NCBI GenBank assembly: GCA_964494625.1
Contig: CAZBRT010000001.1
Coordinates: 682,001-746,000 of the forward strand
DNA: 64,000 bases
Direction of reading: 5' to 3'
Source: UBA2784 sp964494625
Lineage (GTDB): Bacteria; Pseudomonadota; Alphaproteobacteria; Micropepsales; Micropepsaceae
Shown here: positions 42,460-51,008 of the stretch, piece after piece
How the letters are laid out: every line of letters begins with the position of its first letter
Numbering within the stretch: the stretch's first letter is position 1
The notes under the pieces: model-generated
What the model was told of the DNA's origin: nothing
The model's input: the letters and a program-made list of their open reading frames with translations, nothing else
Database searches by the model: none
Position numbers and translations under genes: made by a program

Positions 42460-42471
42460 AGGCCATGCACG

Positions 42472-42672
42472 ATGGATATTGAGACCGGAAAAATCCTTGT
42501 CGGCGTTGCTGTCTTTGCCGTCTTTTGCGTCCTGTGTGTGGGGCTCTACTCCCTTTACAGGGGCGGCGATTTCGCGCGGACCTATTCCAACAAGCTGATG
42601 CGCCTGCGCGTGCTTCTGCAGTTCATCGCCATCATCGTCATCATGACGTCGCTCTATTTCGCAGGCACGTGA
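42472..42672 (+). CDS. HIG1-like twin transmembrane small protein
   Basis: This 66-aa protein has two membrane helices (residues about 7-28 and 46-64) joined by a short basic loop, YRGGDFARTYSNKLMRLRV, typical of HIG_1_N proteins. Such proteins can associate with cytochrome oxidase in mitochondria and some bacteria. It lies 12 nt after mcd and 2 nt before the adenosyltransferase, so it sits in that operon. Confidence 0.85.
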   Translation: MDIETGKILVGVAVFAVFCVLCVGLYSLYRGGDFARTYSNKLMRLRVLLQFIAIIVIMTSLYFAGT

Positions 42673-42674
42673 AC

Positions 42675-43241
42675 ATGGTCGTCCTGAACCGCATCTACAC
42701 AAAGACGGGTGACGGCGGCGAGACCGCGCTCGGCAGCGGCAAGCGCGTGCCCAAGGATGATCCGCGGATCGACGCCTATGGCACGGTCGATGAAACGAAT
42801 TCGGTCATCGGGGTCGCGCGTCTCCATGCCGCTGCCGATCTCGATGTGATGCTTGCGCGCATCCAGAATGATTTGTTCGACCTTGGCGCCGATCTGGCAG
42901 TGCCCGAGGAAGAGGGGCAGACCTTCGAGCGGCTTACGGTCACGGATGCCCAGGTCAGCCGGCTTGAGCAGGAAATCGATGCGATGAACGGCAGGCTTTT
43001 GCCGCTGCGCTCGTTTGTGCTGCCCGGCGGGAGTGCGGCTGCCGCCCATCTTCACGTCGCCCGCACCGTCTGCCGCCGGGCGGAGCGGCTTACGGTCGGC
43101 CTTGCGCGTCTGGAAAAGGTGAACCCTGCCGCAATCCGGTACCTCAACCGGTTGTCGGATTTTCTCTTTGTGGCGGCCCGGTTTGCCAATCTTGCCGCTT
43201 CGGGCGATGTGCTCTGGACCCCCGGCGCCAACCGTTCGTGA
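42675..43241 (+). CDS. ATP:cob(I)alamin adenosyltransferase (PduO type)
   Basis: This 188-aa enzyme makes adenosylcobalamin from cob(I)alamin and ATP. The N-terminus, NRIYTKTGDGGETALGSGKRV, is the ATP-binding signature. DETNSVIGVAR and RAERLTVGL-x-RYLNRLSDFLFV (in parts) complete the PduO fold. I start at ATG 42675 because MVVLNRIYT is the usual start. Its cofactor is needed by ethylmalonyl-CoA mutase and by the B12-dependent ribonucleotide reductase, both in this window. Confidence 0.93.
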   Translation: MVVLNRIYTKTGDGGETALGSGKRVPKDDPRIDAYGTVDETNSVIGVARLHAAADLDVMLARIQNDLFDLGADLAVPEEEGQTFERLTVTDAQVSRLEQEIDAMNGRLLPLRSFVLPGGSAAAAHLHVARTVCRRAERLTVGLARLEKVNPAAIRYLNRLSDFLFVAARFANLAASGDVLWTPGANRS

Positions 43242-43378
43242 CCGTTCCCACTTCCAAATAAGCCGCAAACCCGCCAAAATCACACCCGCGCGATGGCCTT
43301 AAGGTTCGCGCGCGTTGCGGGGACCACTATCCAATTGCCGGGGGCACAGGCTGCCCGGCTCATCGGGGAGCTTTTTTG

Positions 43379-43900
43379 ATGCGCAAATCCTTCCTTCTCA
43401 CGGGCGCCCTTGCGGCAGCGATCAGCCTTTCGGCCGCTGCAACACAAAGCGCGCACGCCGCTGACGTCATTACCGAGGCAACGGCCCAGCAGATGGGCAA
43501 TATCCTCAAGCAAAACGGGTTTGAGGTGACGGAGGTCGGCCTGACTTCTGACGGCAAACCGCAGGTGACCGCCAAATACAACAACACCGTCTTCCAGGTG
43601 CTGTTCTATGGCTGCAACAACACGAATCCCGTGCGCTGCACACGTATCCAGCTGCGCGCCGACTACAACGCGCCGGAGATCCAGCTTGAGCCCTTGAACA
43701 CCTATAATGGAAGCTGGGTTTTCGGGAAGGCCTACCGCTATGAGTCCCAGGGTGCGTTCGGCGCCTCCATCGAAGTGCCGGTCAATCTCGAAGGCGGCGT
43801 AACGGCTGCCAATCTGACTTCGACCTTCGACATCTGGCGCGATGTTCTGGGCAAGTTTGAAACCGAAGCCATGGGCTTCACCAATACCGCGCCGAACTGA
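43379..43900 (+). CDS. YbjN domain exported protein
   Basis: This 173-aa protein has a signal peptide (MRKSFLLTGALAAAISLSAAA, cleaved near HAADV) and a YbjN-type domain, with LKQNGFEVTEVGLTSDGKP, FQVLFYGCNN and FDIWRDVLGKFE. YbjN folds resemble type III secretion chaperones; function here is unknown. Its second Cys pair could form a disulfide (GCNNTNPVRC). A TTG just before the ATG is an alternative start. A terminator follows. Confidence 0.83.
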   Translation: MRKSFLLTGALAAAISLSAAATQSAHAADVITEATAQQMGNILKQNGFEVTEVGLTSDGKPQVTAKYNNTVFQVLFYGCNNTNPVRCTRIQLRADYNAPEIQLEPLNTYNGSWVFGKAYRYESQGAFGASIEVPVNLEGGVTAANLTSTFDIWRDVLGKFETEAMGFTNTAPN

Positions 43901-43953
43901 ACGGCGCCAAACCGGGGCGCCCTGCCGCCTTTGGCGGTTCTCGGGACAGGATA

Positions 43954-43978
43954 GGGGGCGGGCGACCGCCCCTTTTTC
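43954..43978 (+). terminator. Rho-independent terminator after the YbjN gene
   Basis: The stem GGGGCGG / CCGCCCC, with a GCGA tetraloop, is followed by five T. It is placed 55 nt after the stop. Confidence 0.88.
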
Positions 43979-44062
43979 CGTTGGCGCGGGTTTCTTTTGA
44001 CCGGTTAGGCCCCGATTGGCTCCAATCGGCCTTGCCGCCACGATCCCGGGCCTTTCCCTTCA

Positions 44063-44092
44063 TTGACACGGGCCAAGGCTCGCACCTATTTT
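44063..44092 (+). promoter_or_regulatory. Promoter of the etfBA-hbd operon
   Basis: TTGACA (44063-44068) and TATTTT (44087-44092), separated by 18 nt, would start transcription near 44099. The leader of about 130 nt contains GC-rich repeats. The remainder of the gap 43901-44225 holds the YbjN terminator and no gene. Confidence 0.6.
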
Positions 44093-44225
44093 GTGCGCCG
44101 CACAATCGGCCCTGCCGGGCCATTGCATTGGGCCATTGGACTGCCGCGCGGCCCCTGTTGGCCCCCGCGCCTCGTACGCGCTTCGTATCCGTCATTTGCA
44201 AGCCATGATCCGGGAGCCCTGAAGG

Positions 44226-44978
44226 ATGAAAGTGCTCGTCCCCGTCAAGCGGGTGGTCGATTACAACGTGAAAATCCGGGTGAAGCCGGATGGCACGGGC
44301 GTCGATCTTGCCAATGTGAAAATGTCGATGAACCCGTTTGACGAGATCGCCGTTGAAGAGGCGATCCGGCTCAAGGAAGCGGGCAAGGCAACCGAAATCG
44401 TGGTCGTGTCCATCGGCCCGCAGGGTGCGCAGGAAACGATCCGCACCGCCCTTGCCATGGGCGCCGACCGCGGCATCCTGGTGAAGGCCGAAGGCGAGAC
44501 CGAGCCGCTGGCCGTCGCCAAGGTGCTGAAAGCCGTTTGTGCCGCCGAAAATCCCCAGCTTGTCATCCTCGGCAAGCAGGCGATTGACGACGACTGCAAC
44601 CAGACCGGCCAGATGCTGGCGGCCATGCTGGGCTGGCCGCAGGGCACGTTTGCATCCAAGGTCGCGCCCGATGGCTTGCATGTCAGTGTCACGCGCGAAG
44701 TCGATGGCGGCCTGCAGACGGTGAAACTGAAATTGCCGGCCATCGTGACGACGGACCTGCGCCTCAACGAGCCGCGCTATGCGTCCTTGCCCAACATCAT
44801 GAAGGCCAAGAAGAAGCCGATCGACGAGAAGACCGCCGCCGATTATGGCGTGGACATCGCGCCCCGGCTCTCGGTGCTCAAGGTTGACGAGCCACCCAAG
44901 CGCAAAGGCGGCGTGAAAGTGAAGACGGTGCAGGAACTGGTCGAAAAACTGAAGAACGAGGCGGGAGTCATCTCATGA
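44226..44978 (+). CDS. etfB: Electron transfer flavoprotein, beta subunit
   Basis: This 250-aa subunit binds AMP and docks acyl-CoA dehydrogenases. MKVLVPVKRVVDYNVKIRVKPD at the start, MNPFDEIAVEEAIRLKEAG near residue 37, and the LDDDC-equivalent QAIDDDCNQTGQMLAAML are family hallmarks. The gene overlaps etfA by 4 nt. The heterodimer carries electrons from dehydrogenases such as Mcd to the quinone pool. Confidence 0.96.
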   Translation: MKVLVPVKRVVDYNVKIRVKPDGTGVDLANVKMSMNPFDEIAVEEAIRLKEAGKATEIVVVSIGPQGAQETIRTALAMGADRGILVKAEGETEPLAVAKVLKAVCAAENPQLVILGKQAIDDDCNQTGQMLAAMLGWPQGTFASKVAPDGLHVSVTREVDGGLQTVKLKLPAIVTTDLRLNEPRYASLPNIMKAKKKPIDEKTAADYGVDIAPRLSVLKVDEPPKRKGGVKVKTVQELVEKLKNEAGVIS

Positions 44979-45925
44979 CCGTTCTTGTCATCGCTGAGCA
45001 CAATCACACGACCTGCAAGGATGCGACCGCCAAGACGGTTGCGGCTGCGCTCAAAATCTCTGGCGGCGTCCATGTGCTGGTGGCGGGCCACCAATGCGGC
45101 AAGGCAGCCGAAGGCGCGTCAAAAATTGCCGGCGTCGCCAAGGTCCTCGTTGCTGACGCAGGCGTTTACGCGCATTTCGTGGCTGAGCCGTTTGCCGCCC
45201 TCATCACCGGCCTTGCCGCGAACTACCAGGCAGTCCTCGCGCCTGCGACCGTCAACGGCAAGAACATATTGCCGCGCGTGGCGGCGGTGCTTGATGTCGC
45301 GCAGATTTCGGAAATCCTGTCCGTTGAAGCGCCCGACACATTCACGCGCCCGATCTATGCAGGCAATGCCATCCAGACCGTGAAGTCGGCCGACAAGGTG
45401 AAAGTCATCACCGTGCGCACGACAGCGTTCAAGGCGCCGGAAATGAACGGAAATGCGGCGATCGAGAATGTCGCCGCCGCCGCCGATCCGGGCACTTCCG
45501 AGTTTGTTTCGGAAGAAGTGGCCAAGTCGGAGCGCCCCGAACTCACGTCCGCCAAGATCGTCGTCTCGGGCGGGCGCGGCATGCAGTCGGGCGACAATTT
45601 CCACATGCTCGACAAGATTGCCGATATCCTGGGCGCTGCCGTTGGTGCGTCGCGCGCAGCCGTGGATGCGGGCTTTGTGCCGAACGATTATCAGGTCGGC
45701 CAGACCGGCAAGGTCGTGGCGCCGGAACTCTACATCGCGGTCGGCATTTCGGGCGCGATCCAGCATCTGGCGGGCATGAAGGATTCGAAGATCATCGTTG
45801 CCATCAACAAGGACGAGGAAGCGCCGATCTTCCAGGTGGCCGATTACGGGCTCGTTGCCGACCTCTTCAAGGCGGTGCCGGAGCTTGAAGCTGAACTCAA
45901 GGCCGCAGGCATCGGCCGCAAATGA
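44975..45925 (+). CDS. etfA: Electron transfer flavoprotein, alpha subunit
   Basis: This 316-aa subunit carries the FAD. The C-terminal motif PELYIAVGISGAIQHLAGM and VAINKDEEAPIFQVADYG bind the cofactor, and VVSGGRGMQSGDNF precedes them. It is translationally coupled to etfB. The hbd gene follows after 35 nt. Confidence 0.96.
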   Translation: MTVLVIAEHNHTTCKDATAKTVAAALKISGGVHVLVAGHQCGKAAEGASKIAGVAKVLVADAGVYAHFVAEPFAALITGLAANYQAVLAPATVNGKNILPRVAAVLDVAQISEILSVEAPDTFTRPIYAGNAIQTVKSADKVKVITVRTTAFKAPEMNGNAAIENVAAAADPGTSEFVSEEVAKSERPELTSAKIVVSGGRGMQSGDNFHMLDKIADILGAAVGASRAAVDAGFVPNDYQVGQTGKVVAPELYIAVGISGAIQHLAGMKDSKIIVAINKDEEAPIFQVADYGLVADLFKAVPELEAELKAAGIGRK

Positions 45926-45960
45926 CAGCGCATACGAAGCTGTCCGCGGGAGAGCGTGGC

Positions 45961-46836
45961 ATGAAACTGAAAACCATCGGCATCATCGGCGCGGGCCAGA
46001 TGGGCAACGGCATTGCCCATGTCTGTGCGCTGGCCGGATTTGACGTGCTCATCAACGATCTGGCGCCCGAACGCATCGAGCAGGGGATCGACACGATCCG
46101 CCACAACCTTCACCGGCAGGCCGCACGTGGCCAGGTGACGAACGCGGAAGTCGAGGCAACGCTGGCCCGCATCAAGCCCGCGCTCTCCTTCGACGCGTTC
46201 GGCGATGTCGATATGGCAATCGAGGCGGCAACCGAGAACGAACCGGTCAAGCGCCGGATTTTCGGCGAGCTCTGTCCCAAGCTGAAGCCGTCGGCGATGG
46301 TTGCCTCCAACACGTCGTCGATCTCGATCACGCGGCTCGCCGCATCGACTGACCGGCCGGAGCGCTTCATCGGCCTGCATTTCATGAATCCGGTTCCGCT
46401 GATGAAGCTCGTCGAGCTGATCCGCGGCATCGCCACGGAAGACGAAACCTTCCAGACAGCCGTCGAATTCGTGAAAGTGCTCGGCAAGACCGCCGCCAAT
46501 GCGGAAGATTTTCCGGCCTTCATCGTCAACCGCATTCTTCTGCCGATGATCAACGAGGCGGTCTATACGCTCTATGAAGGCGTCGGCAATGTGGACGCAA
46601 TCGACACGGCGATGCGGCTCGGCGCCAATCACCCGATGGGACCGCTCCAGCTTGCCGACTTCATCGGCCTCGATACCTGCCTTTCCGTGATGCAGGTGCT
46701 TTACGAAGGGCTGGCGGATTCAAAGTACCGGCCGTGCCCGCTTCTCGTAAAATATGTCGAGGCGGGCTGGCTTGGCCGCAAGGCGCACCGCGGATTCTAT
46801 GACTACCGGGGTGAAAAGCCGGTTCCGACGCGTTAA
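45961..46836 (+). CDS. hbd: 3-hydroxybutyryl-CoA dehydrogenase
   Basis: This 291-aa NAD-dependent enzyme interconverts (S)-3-hydroxybutyryl-CoA and acetoacetyl-CoA. The Rossmann motif is GIIGAGQMGNGIAHV (residues 7-21). SNTSSISITRLA, GLHFMNPVPLMKLVE and the NRILLPMINEAVYTL region hold the catalytic Ser, His and Glu/Asn. I start at ATG 45961 (MKLKTIGIIG), with GGAGAG upstream. It is the third gene of the etf operon, giving a link to fatty-acid or crotonyl-CoA metabolism. Confidence 0.94.
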   Translation: MKLKTIGIIGAGQMGNGIAHVCALAGFDVLINDLAPERIEQGIDTIRHNLHRQAARGQVTNAEVEATLARIKPALSFDAFGDVDMAIEAATENEPVKRRIFGELCPKLKPSAMVASNTSSISITRLAASTDRPERFIGLHFMNPVPLMKLVELIRGIATEDETFQTAVEFVKVLGKTAANAEDFPAFIVNRILLPMINEAVYTLYEGVGNVDAIDTAMRLGANHPMGPLQLADFIGLDTCLSVMQVLYEGLADSKYRPCPLLVKYVEAGWLGRKAHRGFYDYRGEKPVPTR

Positions 46837-46863
46837 TACTCGCCGAATCTTTCAGCATATTTC

Positions 46864-46898
46864 AACCGGTGCCATGAATAATGGTGCCGGTTTTGCTT
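46864..46898 (+). terminator. Rho-independent terminator of the etfBA-hbd operon
   Basis: AACCGGTGCCAT and ATGGTGCCGGTT pair through ten canonical and two G-U pairs around a GAATA loop. A T-rich tail (TTTTGCTTTTGT) follows. It lies 27 nt after the hbd stop. Confidence 0.85.
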
Positions 46899-47003
46899 TT
46901 GTCTCAAGCCAAAGCGCGCCAAGATGATGTCTCTGGCTTTGCCGCTCCAATTGTTTCGGGGCGGGGCCGGGTACAGGCTTGGCCATGATGAGCGGGGGCG
47001 ATC

Positions 47004-47510
47004 ATGAGCAGGAAGACGCCGCACAAAGTTTCCGGATTGGTGTCAGCATTGTCGTTGGCAATGTCGCTCGTCCTGTGGGCGCCGGCGTCCGCGCAGGATG
47101 ATCCCGATGAAGAAGAAGGTGAGGCCACCTTCAAGGTCTTCTGGAGCACGTCGATGTCAGCCGGTGACATTGATCCCGAAGACGGCCCGCGGATGGGCTT
47201 CCGCTTTGAAACCGATCCTGATGGCGACAAGGGTTTTGACGGCGACGGACCCGGCGACATCAATCTCATCGAGTTGCGGTTGTGGCATCGCGACGGCTCG
47301 CGGCCCGATTTCGGCGGCATCGGCTCGAACGTGCTGCGGCCGTTCGATCCGACAATCGACGTGCCTGATCCGGTCGGCGCGGTGGACGAAGCCTGGGTCT
47401 GGCAAAATGAGTCTGCGGTAGCTCCGCCGCCAGACGCGCCGCCCGCCATCGAACTCTGTCTCAGCCCCTATGGCTGCGGCAAGCCGGAAGTGGCGCCCGC
47501 GTCCGACTGA
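47004..47510 (+). CDS. Exported acidic protein of unknown function
   Basis: This 168-aa protein has a signal peptide (cleavage after ASAQ, about residue 32) and a strongly acidic mature part (DDPDEEEGEATFKVFW). Several DxDGD/DPDGD stretches (TDPDGDKGFDGDGPGD) could bind calcium. The C-terminus has two Cys in CLSPYGCG. No family is recognised. It overlaps the convergent tlpA gene by 43 nt. Confidence 0.7.
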   Translation: MSRKTPHKVSGLVSALSLAMSLVLWAPASAQDDPDEEEGEATFKVFWSTSMSAGDIDPEDGPRMGFRFETDPDGDKGFDGDGPGDINLIELRLWHRDGSRPDFGGIGSNVLRPFDPTIDVPDPVGAVDEAWVWQNESAVAPPPDAPPAIELCLSPYGCGKPEVAPASD

Positions 47511-48100
47511 GTTTCCGCGACAAAGCCTTCGATCAATTCCAGATGCATTGCATCGTCCCAGACGGCCGGGCCGACGATGCGTCCGATCTCGCGGCCTTGT
47601 CCGTCTATGATGACTGTCGTCGGCATGCCCGACAGGCGGAAGAGCCGCATGGCCGCCATGCTGGCATCCACATAGGGCTCAATCGCGATGGCTTGCTCCT
47701 CCAGGAAAGGCACCACTTCGTCGAGCCCGCCCCGGTCAAGGCTGAGGGCGACAACGAATGCGCGCGTGCCCAGCTTCTCCTGCAGGCGGACAAGCGACGG
47801 CAGTTCCTCGATGCACGGGGCGCACCATGTCGCCCAGAAATTGAGCACGACGATCTTTCCGGCAAAGCGCTCAAGGCCGAAAGACGTGCCATCGCGCCCC
47901 GTCATGGTGATGATGGGGGCCGCCACGCGCTTGTCGGGCGGCAGAAAGGCCGGGCCGCCTGCCACCGGCGGCGCCTCGGCCGATATCGGCGGGGATGCAG
48001 CAGGCGCGTGGACTTCACCGGCACCCATCCCGTATATCGAGAGGGCGGCGGCACCAATTGCAAGTGCGGCGGCGGCAAGAATGAGCATCGGGCGGCGCAA
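47468..48100 (-). CDS. tlpA: TlpA-like membrane-anchored thiol:disulfide oxidoreductase
   Basis: This protein of about 210 aa has an N-terminal membrane anchor (MLILAAAALAIGAAALSIYG) and a periplasmic thioredoxin fold with the active site FWATWCAPC. TlpA-type proteins reduce periplasmic disulfides, for example in cytochrome-oxidase copper-site assembly. I start at TTG 48100, preceded by AAGGA at 7 nt; the frame is open to 48166 without such a site. It is divergent from argH, an arrangement conserved in Rhizobiales. Confidence 0.85.
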   Translation of the reverse strand: MRRPMLILAAAALAIGAAALSIYGMGAGEVHAPAASPPISAEAPPVAGGPAFLPPDKRVAAPIITMTGRDGTSFGLERFAGKIVVLNFWATWCAPCIEELPSLVRLQEKLGTRAFVVALSLDRGGLDEVVPFLEEQAIAIEPYVDASMAAMRLFRLSGMPTTVIIDGQGREIGRIVGPAVWDDAMHLELIEGFVAETQSDAGATSGLPQP

Positions 48101-48165
48101 GGCATTATCCTTCGGGGTCAGGCTCTGTTCTGCAGGCAATTTAGGACGTCGGGCGGGCAAGGCCA

Positions 48166-49548
48166 ATGAGCAAGAACAAGATGTGGGGCGGCCGTTTTGA
48201 CGGCGGGCCTTCAGAAGCCATGCAGGCCATCAATGTCTCACTGGAAATTGACCGCCGCATGGCGATGGAAGACCTTGCCGCCTCGCGCGCCCATGCCGAG
48301 ATGCTGGCGGCGCGCGGGATCATTGCCGCAGAGGATTCGGCTTCCATCCTGAAGGGGCTCGAGACGGTCAAGAGCGAGATCGAGGCGGGCGTGTTTCCCT
48401 ATCGCGAAGCCTTTGAAGACATCCACATGAACATCGAGGCGCGGCTGACCGAACTGATCGGACCTTCTGCCGGTCGCCTGCATACGGCGCGCTCGCGCAA
48501 CGATCAGGTGGTCAATTCGTTCCGGCTCTGGGTGCGGGCCGCCTGTGTGCGCGCCGAGACGATGACCAAAGGCCTGATGGAGGCGCTTCTATCGCGCGCG
48601 GGCGAACATGCGGCGACCATCATGCCGGGCTTTACCCATTACCAGTCGGCGCAGCCGGTCACGTTCGGACATCACTGCCTTGCCTATGTCGAGATGCTGG
48701 CGCGTCACCGCGACCGGTTTGCCGCAGCCCGCATCCGCATGAATGAAAGCCCCTTGGGGGCGGCAGCGCTTGCGGGCACCGGCTTTCCCATTGACCGGCA
48801 GATGACGGCAAAGGCGATGGGCTATCTGCGCCCCATGCGCAATTCACTGGATGCGGTCGCGTCACGCGACTTTGCGCTCGACTATCTGGCGGCCGCTGCC
48901 ATCTGCGCGTCCGACCTTTCGCGGTTGGGCGAGGAGCTCGTCATCTGGACAACGCCGCAATACAATTTTGTGCGCCTGTCGGATGCCTTCTCGACCGGCT
49001 CGTCGATCATGCCGCAGAAGCGCAACCCCGATGCTGCCGAACTTGTGCGCGCCAAGACGGGCCGCATCAATGGTGCGCTTGTCGGGCTTTTGACGGTCAT
49101 CAAGGGCGTTGCCCTTTCCTATGCCAAGGATTTCCAGGAGGACAAGGCGCTCCTGTTCGAGGCGGCGGATGCGCTTGAACTTTCGCTCGCGGCGATGACG
49201 GGCATGATCGCCGACCTGACCGTCAACGCCGGAGCAATGCGCAAGGCCGCCGCCCATGGTCATGCAACCGCAACCGACCTTGCCGATCATGCGGTACGGG
49301 CGCTCGGGATACCCTTCCGCGAGGCGCATCATCTGGCGGGATCGGCGGTTGCGCTTGCCGACCGGCTTGGCAAAAACGTTGCCGAACTCACCCTTGGCGA
49401 ACTCCGCAGCATTGATCCCCGGCTTGATGACGCAGCAATTGCCGTCATGGGGCTTGAGGCGAGCGTTGAAAGCCGCAAGAGTGAGGGCGGAACGGCGCCG
49501 GAAAATGTCCGCCGCGAGATTGCCGCCTGGAAGGAACGCCTTGCATGA
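48166..49548 (+). CDS. argH: Argininosuccinate lyase
   Basis: This 460-aa enzyme cleaves argininosuccinate to arginine and fumarate, the last step of arginine synthesis. The signature GSSIMPQKRNPDAAELVRAK is present at residues about 282-301. WGGRFDGGPSEAM at the N-terminus and HTARSRNDQVV (residues 105-115) are also typical. The ATG of lptM overlaps its stop (ATGA), so the operon argH-lptM-lysA-DUF4175 is tightly coupled. Confidence 0.97.
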   Translation: MSKNKMWGGRFDGGPSEAMQAINVSLEIDRRMAMEDLAASRAHAEMLAARGIIAAEDSASILKGLETVKSEIEAGVFPYREAFEDIHMNIEARLTELIGPSAGRLHTARSRNDQVVNSFRLWVRAACVRAETMTKGLMEALLSRAGEHAATIMPGFTHYQSAQPVTFGHHCLAYVEMLARHRDRFAAARIRMNESPLGAAALAGTGFPIDRQMTAKAMGYLRPMRNSLDAVASRDFALDYLAAAAICASDLSRLGEELVIWTTPQYNFVRLSDAFSTGSSIMPQKRNPDAAELVRAKTGRINGALVGLLTVIKGVALSYAKDFQEDKALLFEAADALELSLAAMTGMIADLTVNAGAMRKAAAHGHATATDLADHAVRALGIPFREAHHLAGSAVALADRLGKNVAELTLGELRSIDPRLDDAAIAVMGLEASVESRKSEGGTAPENVRREIAAWKERLA

Positions 49549-49730
49549 TCCGCATCCGGCCATTTGTCCTTGTCCTTCTTGCGATGGTGGCGTCGGGCAC
49601 GCTTGCGTCCTGCGGCAAGAAGGGTCCGCTTGAGCGCCCCACAGCGACAACGACCACGACGGCACCTGCTCCTGCGCCGCAAACGACGGACGATGAGGAG
49701 AAGCAGGACAAAGGCGGCACGTCTCCGTGA
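49545..49730 (+). CDS. lptM: Small lipoprotein, LptM/YifL family
   Basis: This 61-aa protein has a lipoprotein signal, with the lipobox LASC at residues 20-23, followed by GKKGPLERP, the LptM hallmark. The rest is a Thr/Pro/Asp-rich tail. In E. coli LptM helps mature the LptD LPS translocon. It sits between argH and lysA, overlapping both by 4 nt. Confidence 0.88.
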   Translation: MIRIRPFVLVLLAMVASGTLASCGKKGPLERPTATTTTTAPAPAPQTTDDEEKQDKGGTSP

Positions 49731-50992
49731 ACCATTTCGGCTACCGGAACGGCAGACTCTACGCGGAAGATTGCGCCATCGACGACATTGCCGCACGCGT
49801 CGGCACGCCGTTTTATTGCTATGCCACGGCAACGCTGGAGCGCCATTTCCAGGTCTTCCGTGATGCCGTGCCTGCGGGCAGCCTTGTCGCCTATGCGGTC
49901 AAGGCCAATTCAAACCTTGCCGTGATCGCAGCGCTCGGGAAGCTTGGCGCGGGCGCGGATGTCGTGTCGCTCGGCGAACTCAAGCGCGCTCTGGCTGCCG
50001 GCATCCCGCCCCAGCGCATCGTCTTTTCCGGTGTCGGCAAGACGCGTCCTGAACTTGAAGCAGCACTTGAGGCCGGGATTTTCGAGATCAATGTCGAAAG
50101 CGCGCCTGAGCTCATGTTGCTCGAGCGTGTGGCGCGCGAAAAGAACATGCGCGCCGACATTGCCATCCGCGTCAATCCCGATGTCGATGCGCTGACGCAC
50201 GCGAAAATCTCGACCGGCAAGGGCGAGAACAAGTTCGGCGTGCCGATGGCGGACGTGCCCGCATTGGCAGCGCGTGCGGCGGCGTCACCCCATCTTTCGC
50301 TCAAAGGCCTTGCCGTCCATATCGGCAGCCAGATCACCGACCTTGCGCCGCTGGAAGATGCGTTTACCCGCGTGCGGGCGCTGGTGCATTTGCTGCGGGG
50401 GCAGGGCCATGCGATCGGGCGGGTTGACCTTGGCGGGGGGCTGGGCGTGCCCTATGTGGCCGGCAACAATCCGCCACCGGAGCCTCTGGCCTATGGGGCG
50501 ATGGTCCGCCGCATTTTTGCCGGGCTTGACGTGCAATTATTGTTCGAGCCGGGTCGGCTGATCGTGGCCAATGCCGGGATCCTTGTTGCGCGTGTCATCC
50601 GTGTCAAACGCGGGGCGACCCGGAACTTCGTGATCCTGGATGCGGCCATGAATGACCTCATCCGGCCTGCGCTCTATGATGCCCATCACGATGTCGTGCC
50701 TGAACGCGAACCGGCGCCCGGCGCCCTTTGGGAAGTGGCCGATGTCGTTGGCCCCGTCTGCGAAACCGGCGATACGCTGGCGACCGCGCGTTCATTGCCG
50801 CCATTGCAGGAAGGCGATCTTGCCGCCATTCTTTCGGCGGGTGCCTATGGGGCGGCACAGGCGTCGGAGTACAATACAAGGCCTCTCGTGCCCGAGGTGA
50901 TGGTGAAGGGTGCGGCGTTTGCCATTGTGCGGGATCGCCCGCGATATGAGGACATGCTTGCCCGCGACCACATACCCGACTTCATCCGCTGA
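49727..50992 (+). CDS. lysA: Diaminopimelate decarboxylase
   Basis: This 421-aa PLP enzyme converts meso-diaminopimelate to lysine. The PLP lysine is in AYAVKANSN (about residue 54). HIGSQITDLAP, GGGLGVPY and FEPGRLIVANAG are typical barrel motifs, and GPVCETGDTLA supplies the catalytic Cys of the partner subunit. It starts with GTG 49727 inside the lptM stop. Confidence 0.97.
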   Translation: MNHFGYRNGRLYAEDCAIDDIAARVGTPFYCYATATLERHFQVFRDAVPAGSLVAYAVKANSNLAVIAALGKLGAGADVVSLGELKRALAAGIPPQRIVFSGVGKTRPELEAALEAGIFEINVESAPELMLLERVAREKNMRADIAIRVNPDVDALTHAKISTGKGENKFGVPMADVPALAARAAASPHLSLKGLAVHIGSQITDLAPLEDAFTRVRALVHLLRGQGHAIGRVDLGGGLGVPYVAGNNPPPEPLAYGAMVRRIFAGLDVQLLFEPGRLIVANAGILVARVIRVKRGATRNFVILDAAMNDLIRPALYDAHHDVVPEREPAPGALWEVADVVGPVCETGDTLATARSLPPLQEGDLAAILSAGAYGAAQASEYNTRPLVPEVMVKGAAFAIVRDRPRYEDMLARDHIPDFIR

Positions 50993-51008
50993 ACGCACGC
51001 TTGCGCGC

